The notes under the pieces are model-generated. The model searched no databases and was not told the DNA's origin. It saw nothing but the letters and a program-made list of their open reading frames with translations. A program made the translations under genes and the position numbers. Shown in pieces: positions 26,253-34,039 of a stretch of 43,079 nt of DNA; within the stretch, counting starts at the first letter, position 1; every line of letters starts with the position of its first letter. This DNA is from an uncultured Pseudomonadota bacterium (lineage in GTDB: Bacteria; Pseudomonadota; Gammaproteobacteria; Burkholderiales; Methylophilaceae), in the NCBI GenBank assembly GCA_903838125.1, contig CAILXF010000060.1, positions 1 to 43,079 of the forward strand, read 5' to 3'.

Positions 26253-26657
26253 TTATTTTTTAATTATCTCTTTCTCTAAATCAGCTATGTCTTTCATGAT
26301 TACTGATAGCATTTTTTTTAAACTGTCAGTCTTCTTGAGGAATAATTTTTTATTAGATAGGTTGCTATTATCTGAACTTACGTTTTTGTATTTTGATAAT
26401 TCTTCCGAGTAAACATTAAGAGCGTTCAAGTCTATTTGTAACCAGGATTGAAGGATAAATAGTTTATTCAGCTCTGGAACAGCTAACCCACGAAGCCACT
26501 TTCGTGCAGATTCTTGGCTGATGGGTTCAACATCTAAAGCTCTCAAGTTAAATTCTTTGGCAATGAATGCCGCTGAAGGTATTTTGTTATAGCGTTCAAG
26601 CAAGCGCTCTGCTAAGCACTTGCTAAAAATAGCTTGTATTTTTTTGTTTCTAGGCAT
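26253..26657 (-). CDS. Hypothetical protein with HTH-like N-terminus and coiled-coil C-terminus
   Basis: 134 residues. The N-terminal half includes EPISQESARKWLRGLAVPELNKLFILQSWL, which resembles the helix-turn-helix of small phage/XRE-type regulators. The C-terminal half is lysine-rich and helical (KKTDSLKKMLSVIMKDIADLEKEIIKK). DNA binding is a guess. It lies 34 bases after the alanine-rich gene on the same strand and has no strong ribosome site of its own, which suggests co-transcription. Confidence 0.55.
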   Translation of the reverse strand: MPRNKKIQAIFSKCLAERLLERYNKIPSAAFIAKEFNLRALDVEPISQESARKWLRGLAVPELNKLFILQSWLQIDLNALNVYSEELSKYKNVSSDNSNLSNKKLFLKKTDSLKKMLSVIMKDIADLEKEIIKK

Positions 26658-26691
26658 TGTTAGGAATAGACCTCTACGCCGTTAATTGGAG

Positions 26692-27192
26692 TTATTGAAT
26701 GCTCTTCTTAATTCTTGCTGCCCTTGCAGTATCAGACGCTAAATTGGCCAACTTGACGGCTTCAGAAGCAGCTTCAGTTGCAACCCTTGTAGCTTCAGAT
26801 GCCTCTACAGAAGCTTTTAGCGAGGCCTCTTCTGCTTGGTGCGCCACAGCTGATGCTGCCGCTGCCGCTGCCGCTGCTGCTGCTGCCGCTGCCTCAATAG
26901 CTGCCTCGGCAGCTGCAGATGCAGCATCTGCCGCAGCATCTGCCACCTTTAAGATAAGTACATTTGAAGCTTCAGTAGCTGCTATGGATGCACTTTTAGC
27001 AGCAGCCAAAGCATAAGTAGCCCCTTTAGCGGAGCGTTTAGCCGATTCTGAGGCATGCAATGTTAGGTCTTTAAGGGATGATAGTGAAGAAATGTAGCGC
27101 TTGTTAATGTTTACGTAACCTTGTCGAAGCGTAGATAGCTCGGTTTCAAAGGCATCCATTTTTAAATATATTTGTTTAATATCATCAGTCAT
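26692..27192 (-). CDS. Polyalanine-containing coiled-coil protein
   Basis: 166 residues from the ATG at 27192, chosen for the gtgagg site 6-7 bases upstream (a GTG at 27204 is possible). Not recognised. It begins with a helical segment (IKQIYLKMDAFETELSTLRQGYVNINKRY), then an alanine-rich rod of AAxxA(S/E)A units including 13 consecutive alanines, then a basic end (ARAARIKKS). No signal peptide. It resembles in style, but not clearly in sequence, the alanine-rich protein at 20.8-21.3 kb. Phasin-like, H1-like or signalling scaffold roles are all possible. Confidence 0.6.
   Translation of the reverse strand: MTDDIKQIYLKMDAFETELSTLRQGYVNINKRYISSLSSLKDLTLHASESAKRSAKGATYALAAAKSASIAATEASNVLILKVADAAADAASAAAEAAIEAAAAAAAAAAAAASAVAHQAEEASLKASVEASEATRVATEAASEAVKLANLASDTARAARIKKSIQ
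26855..26893 (-). repeat. GCN trinucleotide tract (13 alanine codons)
   Basis: Uninterrupted gct/gcc run on the plus strand. It encodes polyalanine in the minus-strand gene and is in-frame variable by nature. Confidence 0.95.
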
Positions 27193-27233
27193 TGCACGCC
27201 TCACTTATTAAGAACCAATTAACCTAATCGCCT

Positions 27234-27251
27234 AGCTCTAATCAGAGCTAA
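27234..27251. promoter_or_regulatory. Inverted repeat, possible operator
   Basis: tagctct-aatc-agagcta: 7-bp perfect arms and a 4-base spacer, about 45 bases upstream of the alanine-rich gene start. Confidence 0.35.
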
Positions 27252-27443
27252 TTTATAGCGATAAACCACATAATTGCCACCTTGCCATTTTAGATTAATC
27301 TGGCGGCACCTCAGTCAAATACTCCATCAACGTTTATTTTATTTAAAAAATACAACTTAAACGTGTAAAGCTTAGATATGGACTATGGTATAAACTTATT
27401 AAATTTAAATCAATAAATTTTCACTAAAACTATAGGAGATTTT

Positions 27444-27623
27444 ATGTTTGAAGTTACTTCTTGTAATTCTGGTGAAGGTGTAGTGGTCGTTGAAGATGCT
27501 GAATTTGGTTTGATGTATCAATTTAACGATGTGAACGTTAAGGAAGCAAAAGTAATCAATGATTATGATTTGCTGATCACTCGCAAGGATGGAACCACAA
27601 ATACGGTGCGTATTTTAGAATAG
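27444..27623 (+). CDS. Small 59-residue hypothetical protein
   Basis: Starts MFEVTSCNSGEGVVVVEDAE and ends ITRKDGTTNTVRILE. Soluble, beta-rich by composition. A very good ribosome site (aggag, 6-7 bases before the ATG) and typical codon use support a real gene. It ends 3 bases from the convergent winged-helix gene. Function unknown. Confidence 0.65.
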   Translation: MFEVTSCNSGEGVVVVEDAEFGLMYQFNDVNVKEAKVINDYDLLITRKDGTTNTVRILE

Positions 27624-27626
27624 CGC

Positions 27627-27977
27627 TTAAGCCGTAACCGACTTAGCTAGGCATTGACCTAAATGTGAAAAGTATTTATCGGTCAAATTGGTATGCACTA
27701 TGTATTTAACGCGGTTGTCGATTTCGTCAACAGCTAAGTCAATTAATCCTTTTTTACGCATTGTTTTTAACCGTCTATGAACTGTGCTGGGAGAAATGTC
27801 AGGGAAGCCATGCATTATTTCCACCACGGTAAGTTTTTTATCTGAGTGCCAGTCCAAAGCCAGATAATTTAAAAGCCTTTCCTCCATGGCATCTAAAGAA
27901 GGTAGGGAAGGCTCTTCATTCACAGCTTTCGCTAAGCGTAAAAACTTCAAGTATTCAAGAGATGATTTAGAAAGCAT
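27627..27977 (-). CDS. Winged-helix transcriptional regulator (MarR-like)
   Basis: 116 residues with a clear winged helix-turn-helix: KLTVVEIMHGFPDISPSTVHRRLKTMRKKGLIDLA, wing VDEIDNRVKYI. Small DNA-binding regulator with no ligand domain. It is convergent with the 59-residue gene. Target unknown; a family B repeat lies about 65 bases upstream of its start. Confidence 0.75.
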   Translation of the reverse strand: MLSKSSLEYLKFLRLAKAVNEEPSLPSLDAMEERLLNYLALDWHSDKKLTVVEIMHGFPDISPSTVHRRLKTMRKKGLIDLAVDEIDNRVKYIVHTNLTDKYFSHLGQCLAKSVTA

Positions 27978-28043
27978 ATTTGCAATTATATTAGTGCATT
28001 TAACTGTGTGGCAAGTAATTTCAATTTCATATGACTTTGAGGT

Positions 28044-28107
28044 GCGAATGTCTCCTATGGGTCGGAAGCGCCGAAATTCAAAGTCTGCTTTAGGGCAGTT
28101 CTGTCAC
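28044..28107. repeat. Dispersed repeat family B, copy 2
   Basis: gaatgtctcctatgggtcgg followed by aagcgccgaa and a second half gtctgctttagggcagtt. Its first 20 bases are identical to the copy at 30484. Confidence 0.8.
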
Positions 28108-28233
28108 TAGTAATCTTAGATGTAACACTAAATACACTTATCTTGTTACGTGGCGCTTGAATTGTATTTTCAGGTTAGGAAGAGAGTGTCTCTAAAATAT
28201 CTGTTTAAATCTTCCAATGAATTAGGGTTTTGA

Positions 28234-28638
28234 TTAGTATGCGACCTGATCAACTAATGCCATATGGGCTATATAACCTGAGCGTGTTTCACCTGCTGAT
28301 TTTGCCTTCGAATCTAATCTAGCTAACACTCTTTTTGGCAAACTTATATTTACTCTTTCTATATCGTCCGATAAAAGAGCGGGATCAATTTCAACAATTG
28401 CCCAAATCCAATTTCTGAATTCTGGATCATTTTGTAGTGACGTAATTGAGCTTGGTTTTGGAACAACGGAACCTTCATCAAGTGCTGTTTCAATCCATAA
28501 CTCAATCGCATCTTTTGCATTTTCTATCGCCTCATCAATACCGCTATCTGCAGCAGAGAAACAACCTGGCAAGTCAGGTACAACAACTCCCCAAGCGATA
28601 CTATCGTTACCGGCTTCTATTGCTATTGGATATTTCAT
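28234..28638 (-). CDS. hicB: HicB-family antitoxin
   Basis: 134 residues. The N-terminal HicB-like domain (MKYPIAIEAGN...VVPDLPGCFSAADSGIDEAIENAKDAIELWIE) is followed by a C-terminal ribbon-helix-helix DNA-binding part (RVNISLPKRVLARLDSKAKSAGETRSGYI). It would neutralise HicA and autorepress the operon. Ribosome site ggagcg before the ATG, within the gap after hicA. The partner toxin gene just upstream has an in-frame stop, so this may be an orphaned or immunity-like antitoxin. Confidence 0.92.
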   Translation of the reverse strand: MKYPIAIEAGNDSIAWGVVVPDLPGCFSAADSGIDEAIENAKDAIELWIETALDEGSVVPKPSSITSLQNDPEFRNWIWAIVEIDPALLSDDIERVNISLPKRVLARLDSKAKSAGETRSGYIAHMALVDQVAY

Positions 28639-28648
28639 CTTGCGCTCC

Positions 28649-28831
28649 TTACCTCAATCCTGCTTGTTTTAGTAACTTCTGAACCAATCCAATCCCTAAA
28701 TCTTTTTTAGGGTGAGGCACACTGATATGCCCCGTTTTAATTGGATGTACAAATATGCGGTGAGATCCTTTTGACCCTCACAATATCCATCCATCTTTTT
28801 CAAGTTTGGAAATAAGTTCTTTACTGTTCAT
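28649..28831 (-). pseudogene. hicA: hicA toxin gene interrupted by one in-frame TGA
   Basis: Read through, the frame gives 60 residues with the whole HicA plan: MNSKELISKLEKDGWIL, stop (codon 18, bases 28778-28780), then GSKGSHRIFVHP with the catalytic His24 and VPHPKKDLGIGLVQKLLKQA. Length and spacing to hicB (10 bases) are normal. Only one base change is needed to restore it (for example CGA or TGG to TGA). A sequencing error or UGA read-through is possible; otherwise the mRNA-cleaving toxin is dead. Confidence 0.85.
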
Positions 28832-29303
28832 GAGTTAATTAAACACACCATACACACAAAATCAAATTATGATTAATTTTGACGAAAGTTAATTTTCTAA
28901 TTCGTCTTTTAATAGCATGACCGTCTGCAATGGGTCGGAAGCCCCGAACTTCAGAGTCTGCTTTAAGGCAGATCCAATTTACTTATCCCCTTACCTGCAA
29001 AATAGTTTGCTATAAAGAAGACGGATGTAAATTGGACTTCGGGCCAACAGCAGACGTTGGCATATTAAAATTAATTAAATACCCTCATAAGTCAATAAAC
29101 TTTCTCATATTAAGGTATATACTCAAGGTGCTATCTTTTTATTATCATTGTTATCAAATTGATGATATTTTTGTTTTACCTGGATCAATACCAAGATATA
29201 AAACAAAGTACATTGAGTGCTCCTTGCTCAAATAAGAAGATGCTTTAACAAGAGTAATTGTTAACTCATAGAAGTAATACTTAAAAGTGCTTTAGGAGAA
29301 ATA
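28832..29303. other. Intergenic region with repeats, no convincing gene
   Basis: About 470 bases upstream of the ETR1-like gene. It contains the family B copy at 28918-28975 and a short related element near 29034-29055 (cttcgggccaacagcagacg). An open frame of about 100 codons from 28930 starts inside the repeat, lacks a ribosome site and looks accidental. A good taggaga ribosome site lies at the right edge for the next gene. Confidence 0.55.
28918..28975. repeat. Dispersed repeat family B, copy 3
   Basis: gcaatgggtcggaagccccg then agagtctgctttaaggcaga. It aligns with the copies at 28044 and 30484. Confidence 0.78.
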
Positions 29304-30443
29304 ATGCAAATTGTTTCCAATTTAGTTAACACCGGCACCCTTCTACCGCATGGCTTCTGTATAAACTGGACGCCAGTCTTGCTTTGGTTGTACGTCATTT
29401 CAGATGCGCTTATCGTATTAGCTTACTACTCGATTCCCTTCACCTTAATTTATTTTGTAAGTCACAGAAAAGATCTCGCCTTTAGCAAGATTTTTATCAT
29501 GTTTGGCGCATTTATCCTTGCCTGCGGCACCACCCATCTGCTAGGCATTATCACTTTATGGCACCCTATTTACTGGATAGATGCTGGCATGAAAGCTTTT
29601 ACTGCGATGATTTCATGCATCACCGCCATTACTTTGATCGTTCTAATGCCCAAAGCTTTAAAATTACCTTCTCCCCAGCAATTGGATGAAGAGGTTGAAA
29701 GACGCTTAAATACGTATGACGTTTTGGAAAAAACCCAAGCGGCTCTTGTTGAATCCAGTCTTGTTCTTGAAGATCGTATCAAAGAGCGTACCAATGAATT
29801 AATCTTTCAAAATGAAGAGAAAGAAAAACGTGCAGCAGAGCTCGTCATCATCAACACGCAGTTAAAAGGCTCACTAATGAAGACGGTAGAAGTTGCAATG
29901 AAGTTGAGTGAAATGCGTGACCCATATACGGCCGGGCATGAAAAACGTGTTGCTGAAATAGCGGTGGCTATTAGTGCTGAACTTGGCTTCGATACAGAAT
30001 GTCAACAAGGCATGCGTGTAGCTGGTTATCTACATGACATCGGTAAAATTATCATCCCTGCGGAAATTTTAGCTAAGCCCGGCAAGCTTAATGATATTGA
30101 GTACAGTCTGGTGAAATATCATGTTCAGGCAGGTTATGACGCAATTAAGGACGTAGACTTTCCGTGGCCTGTCGCGGAAGTAGTTTTTCAGCATCATGAG
30201 CGCCTCGATGGGACTGGATATCCACGCGGGCTTAAAGGCGAAGAAATTATCATAGAAGCGCGCATTCTATCAGTGGCTGATGTGGTTGAGTCGATGACAT
30301 CACATCGACCTTATCGCGCTGAGCTAGGTATAGAAAAGGCTTTAGCTGAAATTGAACGTGGCTCTGGAATCACTTATGATGCCACCGTGGTGGATGCCTG
30401 CATAAAGTTGTTTCGTGAAAATGGATTCAAGACAACCCAATAG
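29304..30443 (+). CDS. ETR1-like ethylene-binding-domain protein with HD-GYP output
   Basis: 379 residues. Residues about 24-118 form three membrane helices that match the ethylene-binding domain of plant ETR1 without gaps: D34, Y41, I44, P45, C74 and H78 correspond to ETR1 D25, Y32, I35, P36, C65 and H69 (constant offset 9). In ETR1 the last two bind the copper ion needed for ethylene. A coiled coil with one FQNEEKEKRAAELVI unit (168-182) leads to an HD-GYP domain: AGHE (210-213), HD at 244-245, HH at 297-298, GYP at 305-307, ADVVESM. Expected to be a membrane sensor that lowers c-di-GMP. Ethylene itself is not proven as ligand; ETR1-like N-termini are also known in other bacteria. Confidence 0.9.
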   Translation: MQIVSNLVNTGTLLPHGFCINWTPVLLWLYVISDALIVLAYYSIPFTLIYFVSHRKDLAFSKIFIMFGAFILACGTTHLLGIITLWHPIYWIDAGMKAFTAMISCITAITLIVLMPKALKLPSPQQLDEEVERRLNTYDVLEKTQAALVESSLVLEDRIKERTNELIFQNEEKEKRAAELVIINTQLKGSLMKTVEVAMKLSEMRDPYTAGHEKRVAEIAVAISAELGFDTECQQGMRVAGYLHDIGKIIIPAEILAKPGKLNDIEYSLVKYHVQAGYDAIKDVDFPWPVAEVVFQHHERLDGTGYPRGLKGEEIIIEARILSVADVVESMTSHRPYRAELGIEKALAEIERGSGITYDATVVDACIKLFRENGFKTTQ

Positions 30444-30483
30444 CCAGTCTTAAGTTACCTAAATCCCGGTCATTCTTAAAATA

Positions 30484-30545
30484 TGAATGTCTCCTATGGG
30501 TCGGAAGCACCAAAAACCAATGACTGTTTTAGCGAAGTTTCAACC
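30484..30545. repeat. Dispersed repeat family B, copy 4
   Basis: gaatgtctcctatgggtcgg followed by aagcaccaaa and a diverged second half gactgttttagcgaagtt. It follows the ETR1-like gene. Confidence 0.78.
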
Positions 30546-30684
30546 TCAGAGAATCCCCACCCATACTTTGTTAATGCAAAAAGGGCTGGCTATATACTGG
30601 TTTTTTCTTGGTTTGAATTAAGGTGCAGAGTGCGATTGACGTAGATGGGGAACTCCTACATAGACCCTTTAAAACAACAGACGT

Positions 30685-30710
30685 AAAAAAGCCCACATCG
30701 CTGTGAGCTT
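30685..30710 (-). terminator. Terminator after tRNA-Phe
   Basis: Stem aagctcaca/tgtgggctt (one A-C mismatch) with a 4-base loop, then T run on the minus strand. Confidence 0.8.
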
Positions 30711-30718
30711 GATTTTAT

Positions 30719-30794
30719 TGGTGGCCGAGACTGGAATCGAACCAGTGACACGCGGATTTTCAATCCGCTGCTCTACCGACTGAGCTACTCGGCC
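30719..30794 (-). tRNA. tRNA-Phe (anticodon GAA)
   Basis: 76-base cloverleaf on the minus strand: acceptor ggccgag/ctcggcc, anticodon stem gcgga/tccgc with loop ttgaaaa (GAA), T-loop gttcgattc, encoded CCA. It marks the change from accessory to core genes; no att-like copy of its 3' end was noticed in the window. Confidence 0.96.
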
Positions 30795-31017
30795 GTACTA
30801 TTTCTAATCCTTGCAACGTCGGTAAAACTTCGCAAGCCGCGCATTATAGCAAACTTCCAGCAGATTTTACTTAAACATAATTTAATTATTCGCTAAATTT
30901 GCAAGCTAGTTGCTACTGCAAGTATTTTAATGAAGAGAAAGCTACTTAATTTTTTAATGGGGTGAAAAAAGCCACGTTACCTTATCAGTCTAACGTGCCT
31001 AAGTTCATAGTTACTTA

Positions 31018-31581
31018 TTATGCGGTTTTAAACACTGCGCTCAAATTAGGAAATACTTTGGCTGTTACCCAGAAGCCAAGTAAATACATGGCAGTAAAAC
31101 CCGTAAAGTTTGGCATGTAGTTCCAGCCGTATTGCATAGTTTCTAATACCCCGCTATTTGGAAAGCGGCCTGAAAACAAATAGTAAGTTTGTGTAGAAAT
31201 CACAAAGGCAGCTATTGTAGAAGCAAGGCTAGCCAATGTAAATTTAAGCGCATTTAAGCTCTCTGTTTGCTTGCTTAGCCATAAGCCAGCAATCCACATC
31301 ACTGCGTAAGTTGGCAACATGCCCCAGTAGCCAATAGTTAAACAAAAAGCCTGTAGACTATCAATCGAGGCTGCACCAAAGTCGATGACTGTCGCAAGTA
31401 GCACAAAGAAAGCAAACCAAGAGGCTTTTCTTAAATACAAGCCCCCAATTAACAGTAAAGCCAAGCTTGCGTCCGGTAAAGCTACGCTCGTCATTACATG
31501 GCTGCCACGCGTAAGGAGCATTAAGAATGCTATTGAAGTTGCTATAACTAGTGTTTTCGATGTTAATTCTGATTTGTTCAT
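31018..31581 (-). CDS. btuM: BtuM-like cobalamin transporter (solitary ECF-type S component)
   Basis: 187 residues, about six hydrophobic segments. The features TRGSHVMTSVALPDASLAL (24-42) and a cysteine at position 80 (SLQAFCLTIGYWG) agree with BtuM, described in Thiobacillus denitrificans as an inner-membrane B12 transporter that uses Cys80 to bind and decyanate cobalamin. Its place downstream of a TonB receptor led by a cobalamin riboswitch supports this. No ECF ATPase is nearby, consistent with a solitary S component. The identification rests on motif and context, not a database search. Confidence 0.75.
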   Translation of the reverse strand: MNKSELTSKTLVIATSIAFLMLLTRGSHVMTSVALPDASLALLLIGGLYLRKASWFAFFVLLATVIDFGAASIDSLQAFCLTIGYWGMLPTYAVMWIAGLWLSKQTESLNALKFTLASLASTIAAFVISTQTYYLFSGRFPNSGVLETMQYGWNYMPNFTGFTAMYLLGFWVTAKVFPNLSAVFKTA

Positions 31582-31741
31582 GGCTTAGTCTTTCAAAAAG
31601 GCGCGCTTTAATAAACGAGCTTGTTCATATTTTTGTCATCATAACATTTTCAAACAATATCTATCCAAACAGCCAACTTATTTCTTATCCTCAGAAGAAA
31701 CAGGCAGTTATTTTATAAAAGATAATTGACTTTTAAAGCTA

Positions 31742-33853
31742 TCACTTAAAATTATATGTGAGGCTCAAGTACAAAGTTCTTGCATTTCCTGGGTAATAAT
31801 AATTAACACCACCATAGACTGTACCCATAGGTGAGTATTTCTTATCTAGCATATTCATACCTGTGAATGAAACAGTGATAGGTTTAAATTCCCATGCAGC
31901 TTTTAGATCTAATGTTGTATAAGACGCTAGCTTAGTATCTGTATTATAAAAATCTCCTGAAAAATAACGAGAACCAACGTAGTTTACTTGGGCAACATAT
32001 TTTCCATATTGATGTTGATCCCATAACAGTTGAGCAGATCCCATGTTTTCAGGAACGTTAGGAACAATATTCCCGGCATATAGCCCAGAAGTAAATTTCA
32101 CCTCTGTATAGCTGTAACTAAGTTTTGCTCTAAGGTTTTCTAGTATTTTATACGCTAGTTGTGCCTCTATACCTTTATGCGTTGTAGGGGCTAGGTTCAC
32201 ATTTGAATAAGAGTTTGGATCATATGCAATTTCGTTATCAATATCCATTCTATAAACAGATACTCTACTTTCAATTATTGTATCTTTGTAAGTTAGGCCT
32301 ACCTCGTTGTTATAGCTAGTTTGTGGCTTTAAAAAAGACCCGTAGAAAATAGTGTTCGCATTAACAGGATCAGAACCAAAAATTTCATCTAAATTGGAGA
32401 ATCTAAAACTAGTGCCACTTTTAAAATAAGAACCCCAATTTACATCATGATAATTAAGAGTTAGCTGATATGCATTTTTCGTAGATTTTTGATTGCCGCT
32501 CATGCTTGGGTTGCCATCGCCATATGGAGCGTTATAAGTTACACCTTGATATATGTAAGAGTATGGGGTAAAGCAATCTTGTAATGATGAGTAGTAACTA
32601 TAATAACAAAATGCATCTTGTTGGGCAGATTGCTTAATTTGCTCTGAACGCATACCGACAATTGCATCGAGTTTCTGAGTTATTGAAGTCGTATTTTGCA
32701 AATAAACAGATTGCGTTGTTTGATTTGCATTTGTTGAATAATTATCTGCTCCTGTGTTGCTAAGAATTCCAGTGGTTTGACCATTAAAATTTCCGTAGTA
32801 ATAATCGTAACCACCAATCATTACATTTTTATAATTGAAGGGATCGCTAGTCCACTTAAGTTTTGGCGTAAATCCATAGCTTGTAATTTCCCGATTCTTT
32901 TTGATATCGTATTGATCTGGATCAGTGAATTTTGTTTTTTCATATGAAAAAAGTAGTTCAGTGGATAGTTCCAGATTTTGGTTAAGTGCAACAGAGAATC
33001 CAGGTCTTATTTTTAAACCTTCTTTTGCTTGCCGCTGATTAAGATCTTTTGGACTAAAGGGGCGAGAGGTTATTGGGAAAATCTCGGAAGACCTTGGGTT
33101 TTGGGCGTAATCAGTTGCAGAAAGCACTCCTGGCAGCCCATTCTCGATATGGAAAACGGAGTAATCAATAAAGGTGTTCACTGAGTCCAAGTTATATCCA
33201 ATGCGACCACTCACTGAGTGCGAGGTTTCTGCAGAGTTTTCACGATAACCATTTTCATCAGAGGTATGAATGAAGGTATTAAAATAGCCATCATGATCAA
33301 GGGAGCCCGATAAATAACCATCAACACTTTTATATCCGTAGCTGCCAATCGTAGTTGTTAAAGAGGCGGCAGTTTTTCCTGATTTGTCTGTAATAATGTT
33401 AATTACGCCGCCAGTTGCACGGTCACCATACAGAATAGTTCCGTCACCTGATATGACTTCAATATGATCAATTGCTTTAACTGGAATAGATGCCCATTGA
33501 ATATTGCTTGAGTCGGGACTATTTAATCTCTGTCCGTTAACTAGTACCAGTGTGTTGCTAATGGCAGTGTCACCAAAACCTCTTATATCTACTGTTGTAT
33601 CGGTTCCACTATTGCCATGCAAACTTTGAATATTTATCCCAGCTAGCGTTCTTAAAAGATCTGGGATACTTACAGAGGGGGAGTTTTGTATCTCTTCGTG
33701 TGTAATAATTTTTACACTGGGATTCGAAGACAAATCTTCTTCAAATCTGGATGACGTAACAATTACATTGTCGGTATTAAGTTTAAAATCTTCGGCGAAT
33801 ACAGGCGCAGAGAGAAGCATGCCAATCAGGCTGGCAATGGTAGATCTTTTCAT
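31742..33853 (-). CDS. btuB: TonB-dependent vitamin B12 receptor (BtuB-like)
   Basis: 703 residues. Signal peptide (MKRSTIASLIGMLLSAPVFA), TonB box DNVIVTSSR soon after, plug domain (about 45-155, VDIRGFGDTAISNTLVLVNGQR, GDRATGGVINIITD), then a large beta-barrel ending in aromatic YNFK. A cobalamin riboswitch in its long leader and the BtuM-like gene downstream (160 bases) identify the ligand as cobalamin or a related corrinoid. The outer-membrane step would be followed by BtuM-driven inner-membrane uptake. Confidence 0.9.
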   Translation of the reverse strand: MKRSTIASLIGMLLSAPVFAEDFKLNTDNVIVTSSRFEEDLSSNPSVKIITHEEIQNSPSVSIPDLLRTLAGINIQSLHGNSGTDTTVDIRGFGDTAISNTLVLVNGQRLNSPDSSNIQWASIPVKAIDHIEVISGDGTILYGDRATGGVINIITDKSGKTAASLTTTIGSYGYKSVDGYLSGSLDHDGYFNTFIHTSDENGYRENSAETSHSVSGRIGYNLDSVNTFIDYSVFHIENGLPGVLSATDYAQNPRSSEIFPITSRPFSPKDLNQRQAKEGLKIRPGFSVALNQNLELSTELLFSYEKTKFTDPDQYDIKKNREITSYGFTPKLKWTSDPFNYKNVMIGGYDYYYGNFNGQTTGILSNTGADNYSTNANQTTQSVYLQNTTSITQKLDAIVGMRSEQIKQSAQQDAFCYYSYYSSLQDCFTPYSYIYQGVTYNAPYGDGNPSMSGNQKSTKNAYQLTLNYHDVNWGSYFKSGTSFRFSNLDEIFGSDPVNANTIFYGSFLKPQTSYNNEVGLTYKDTIIESRVSVYRMDIDNEIAYDPNSYSNVNLAPTTHKGIEAQLAYKILENLRAKLSYSYTEVKFTSGLYAGNIVPNVPENMGSAQLLWDQHQYGKYVAQVNYVGSRYFSGDFYNTDTKLASYTTLDLKAAWEFKPITVSFTGMNMLDKKYSPMGTVYGGVNYYYPGNARTLYLSLTYNFK

Positions 33854-33901
33854 GGTTATTTTCCCTTAATCTGCACGCGACCCCGCGAGTAGATTGTTTT
33901 T

Positions 33902-33921
33902 AGGCCTGTATGTTCAGGCCT
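33902..33921 (-). other. Hairpin in the btuB leader
   Basis: Perfect aggcctg/caggcct arms with a 6-base loop, about 50 bases before the btuB start and downstream of the riboswitch. No T run follows on the minus strand, so not an obvious terminator; it may be part of the expression platform. Confidence 0.45.
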
Positions 33922-34039
33922 TAGTTTTAAAGTTAGGGAATACAGCAACATGAAAATAAAATTGACTGCGCGGCCGACATGTCGACGCAAAAAGCGCTGC
34001 CTATATTTACCGTCACCCCGCGGTACTTCCTAGCGTATA

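Noticed and set aside
26699-27016. Alanine-rich open frame on the plus strand
   Set aside because: Mirror of the GCN-rich minus-strand gene: triplet repeats keep both strands open. The minus strand has the better start and ribosome site.
28930-29235. Open frame of about 100 codons reading MGRKPRTSESALRQIQF
   Set aside because: It starts inside a family B repeat, has no ribosome site, and its composition (cysteine- and isoleucine-rich, unlike neighbours) looks accidental.
29304-30443. Ordinary multi-pass HD-GYP protein of unknown input
   Set aside because: The gap-free match of six ligand-pocket residues to ETR1 makes the ethylene-binding-type domain much more likely than an anonymous membrane anchor.
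18707-30443. A degenerate or catalytically dead HD-GYP among the four
   Set aside because: All four keep the HD pair, the HH pair and the GYP motif, so inactivity cannot be claimed from sequence.
30719-30794. tRNA-Phe as the attachment site of a genomic island spanning 9.8-30.7 kb
   Set aside because: The tRNA borders the accessory segment, but no integrase gene and no direct repeat of the tRNA 3' end were noticed at the other side.
33902-33921. Intrinsic terminator controlled by the riboswitch
   Set aside because: The hairpin is good but is not followed by a T run on the transcribed strand; the riboswitch more likely acts on translation or through another structure.
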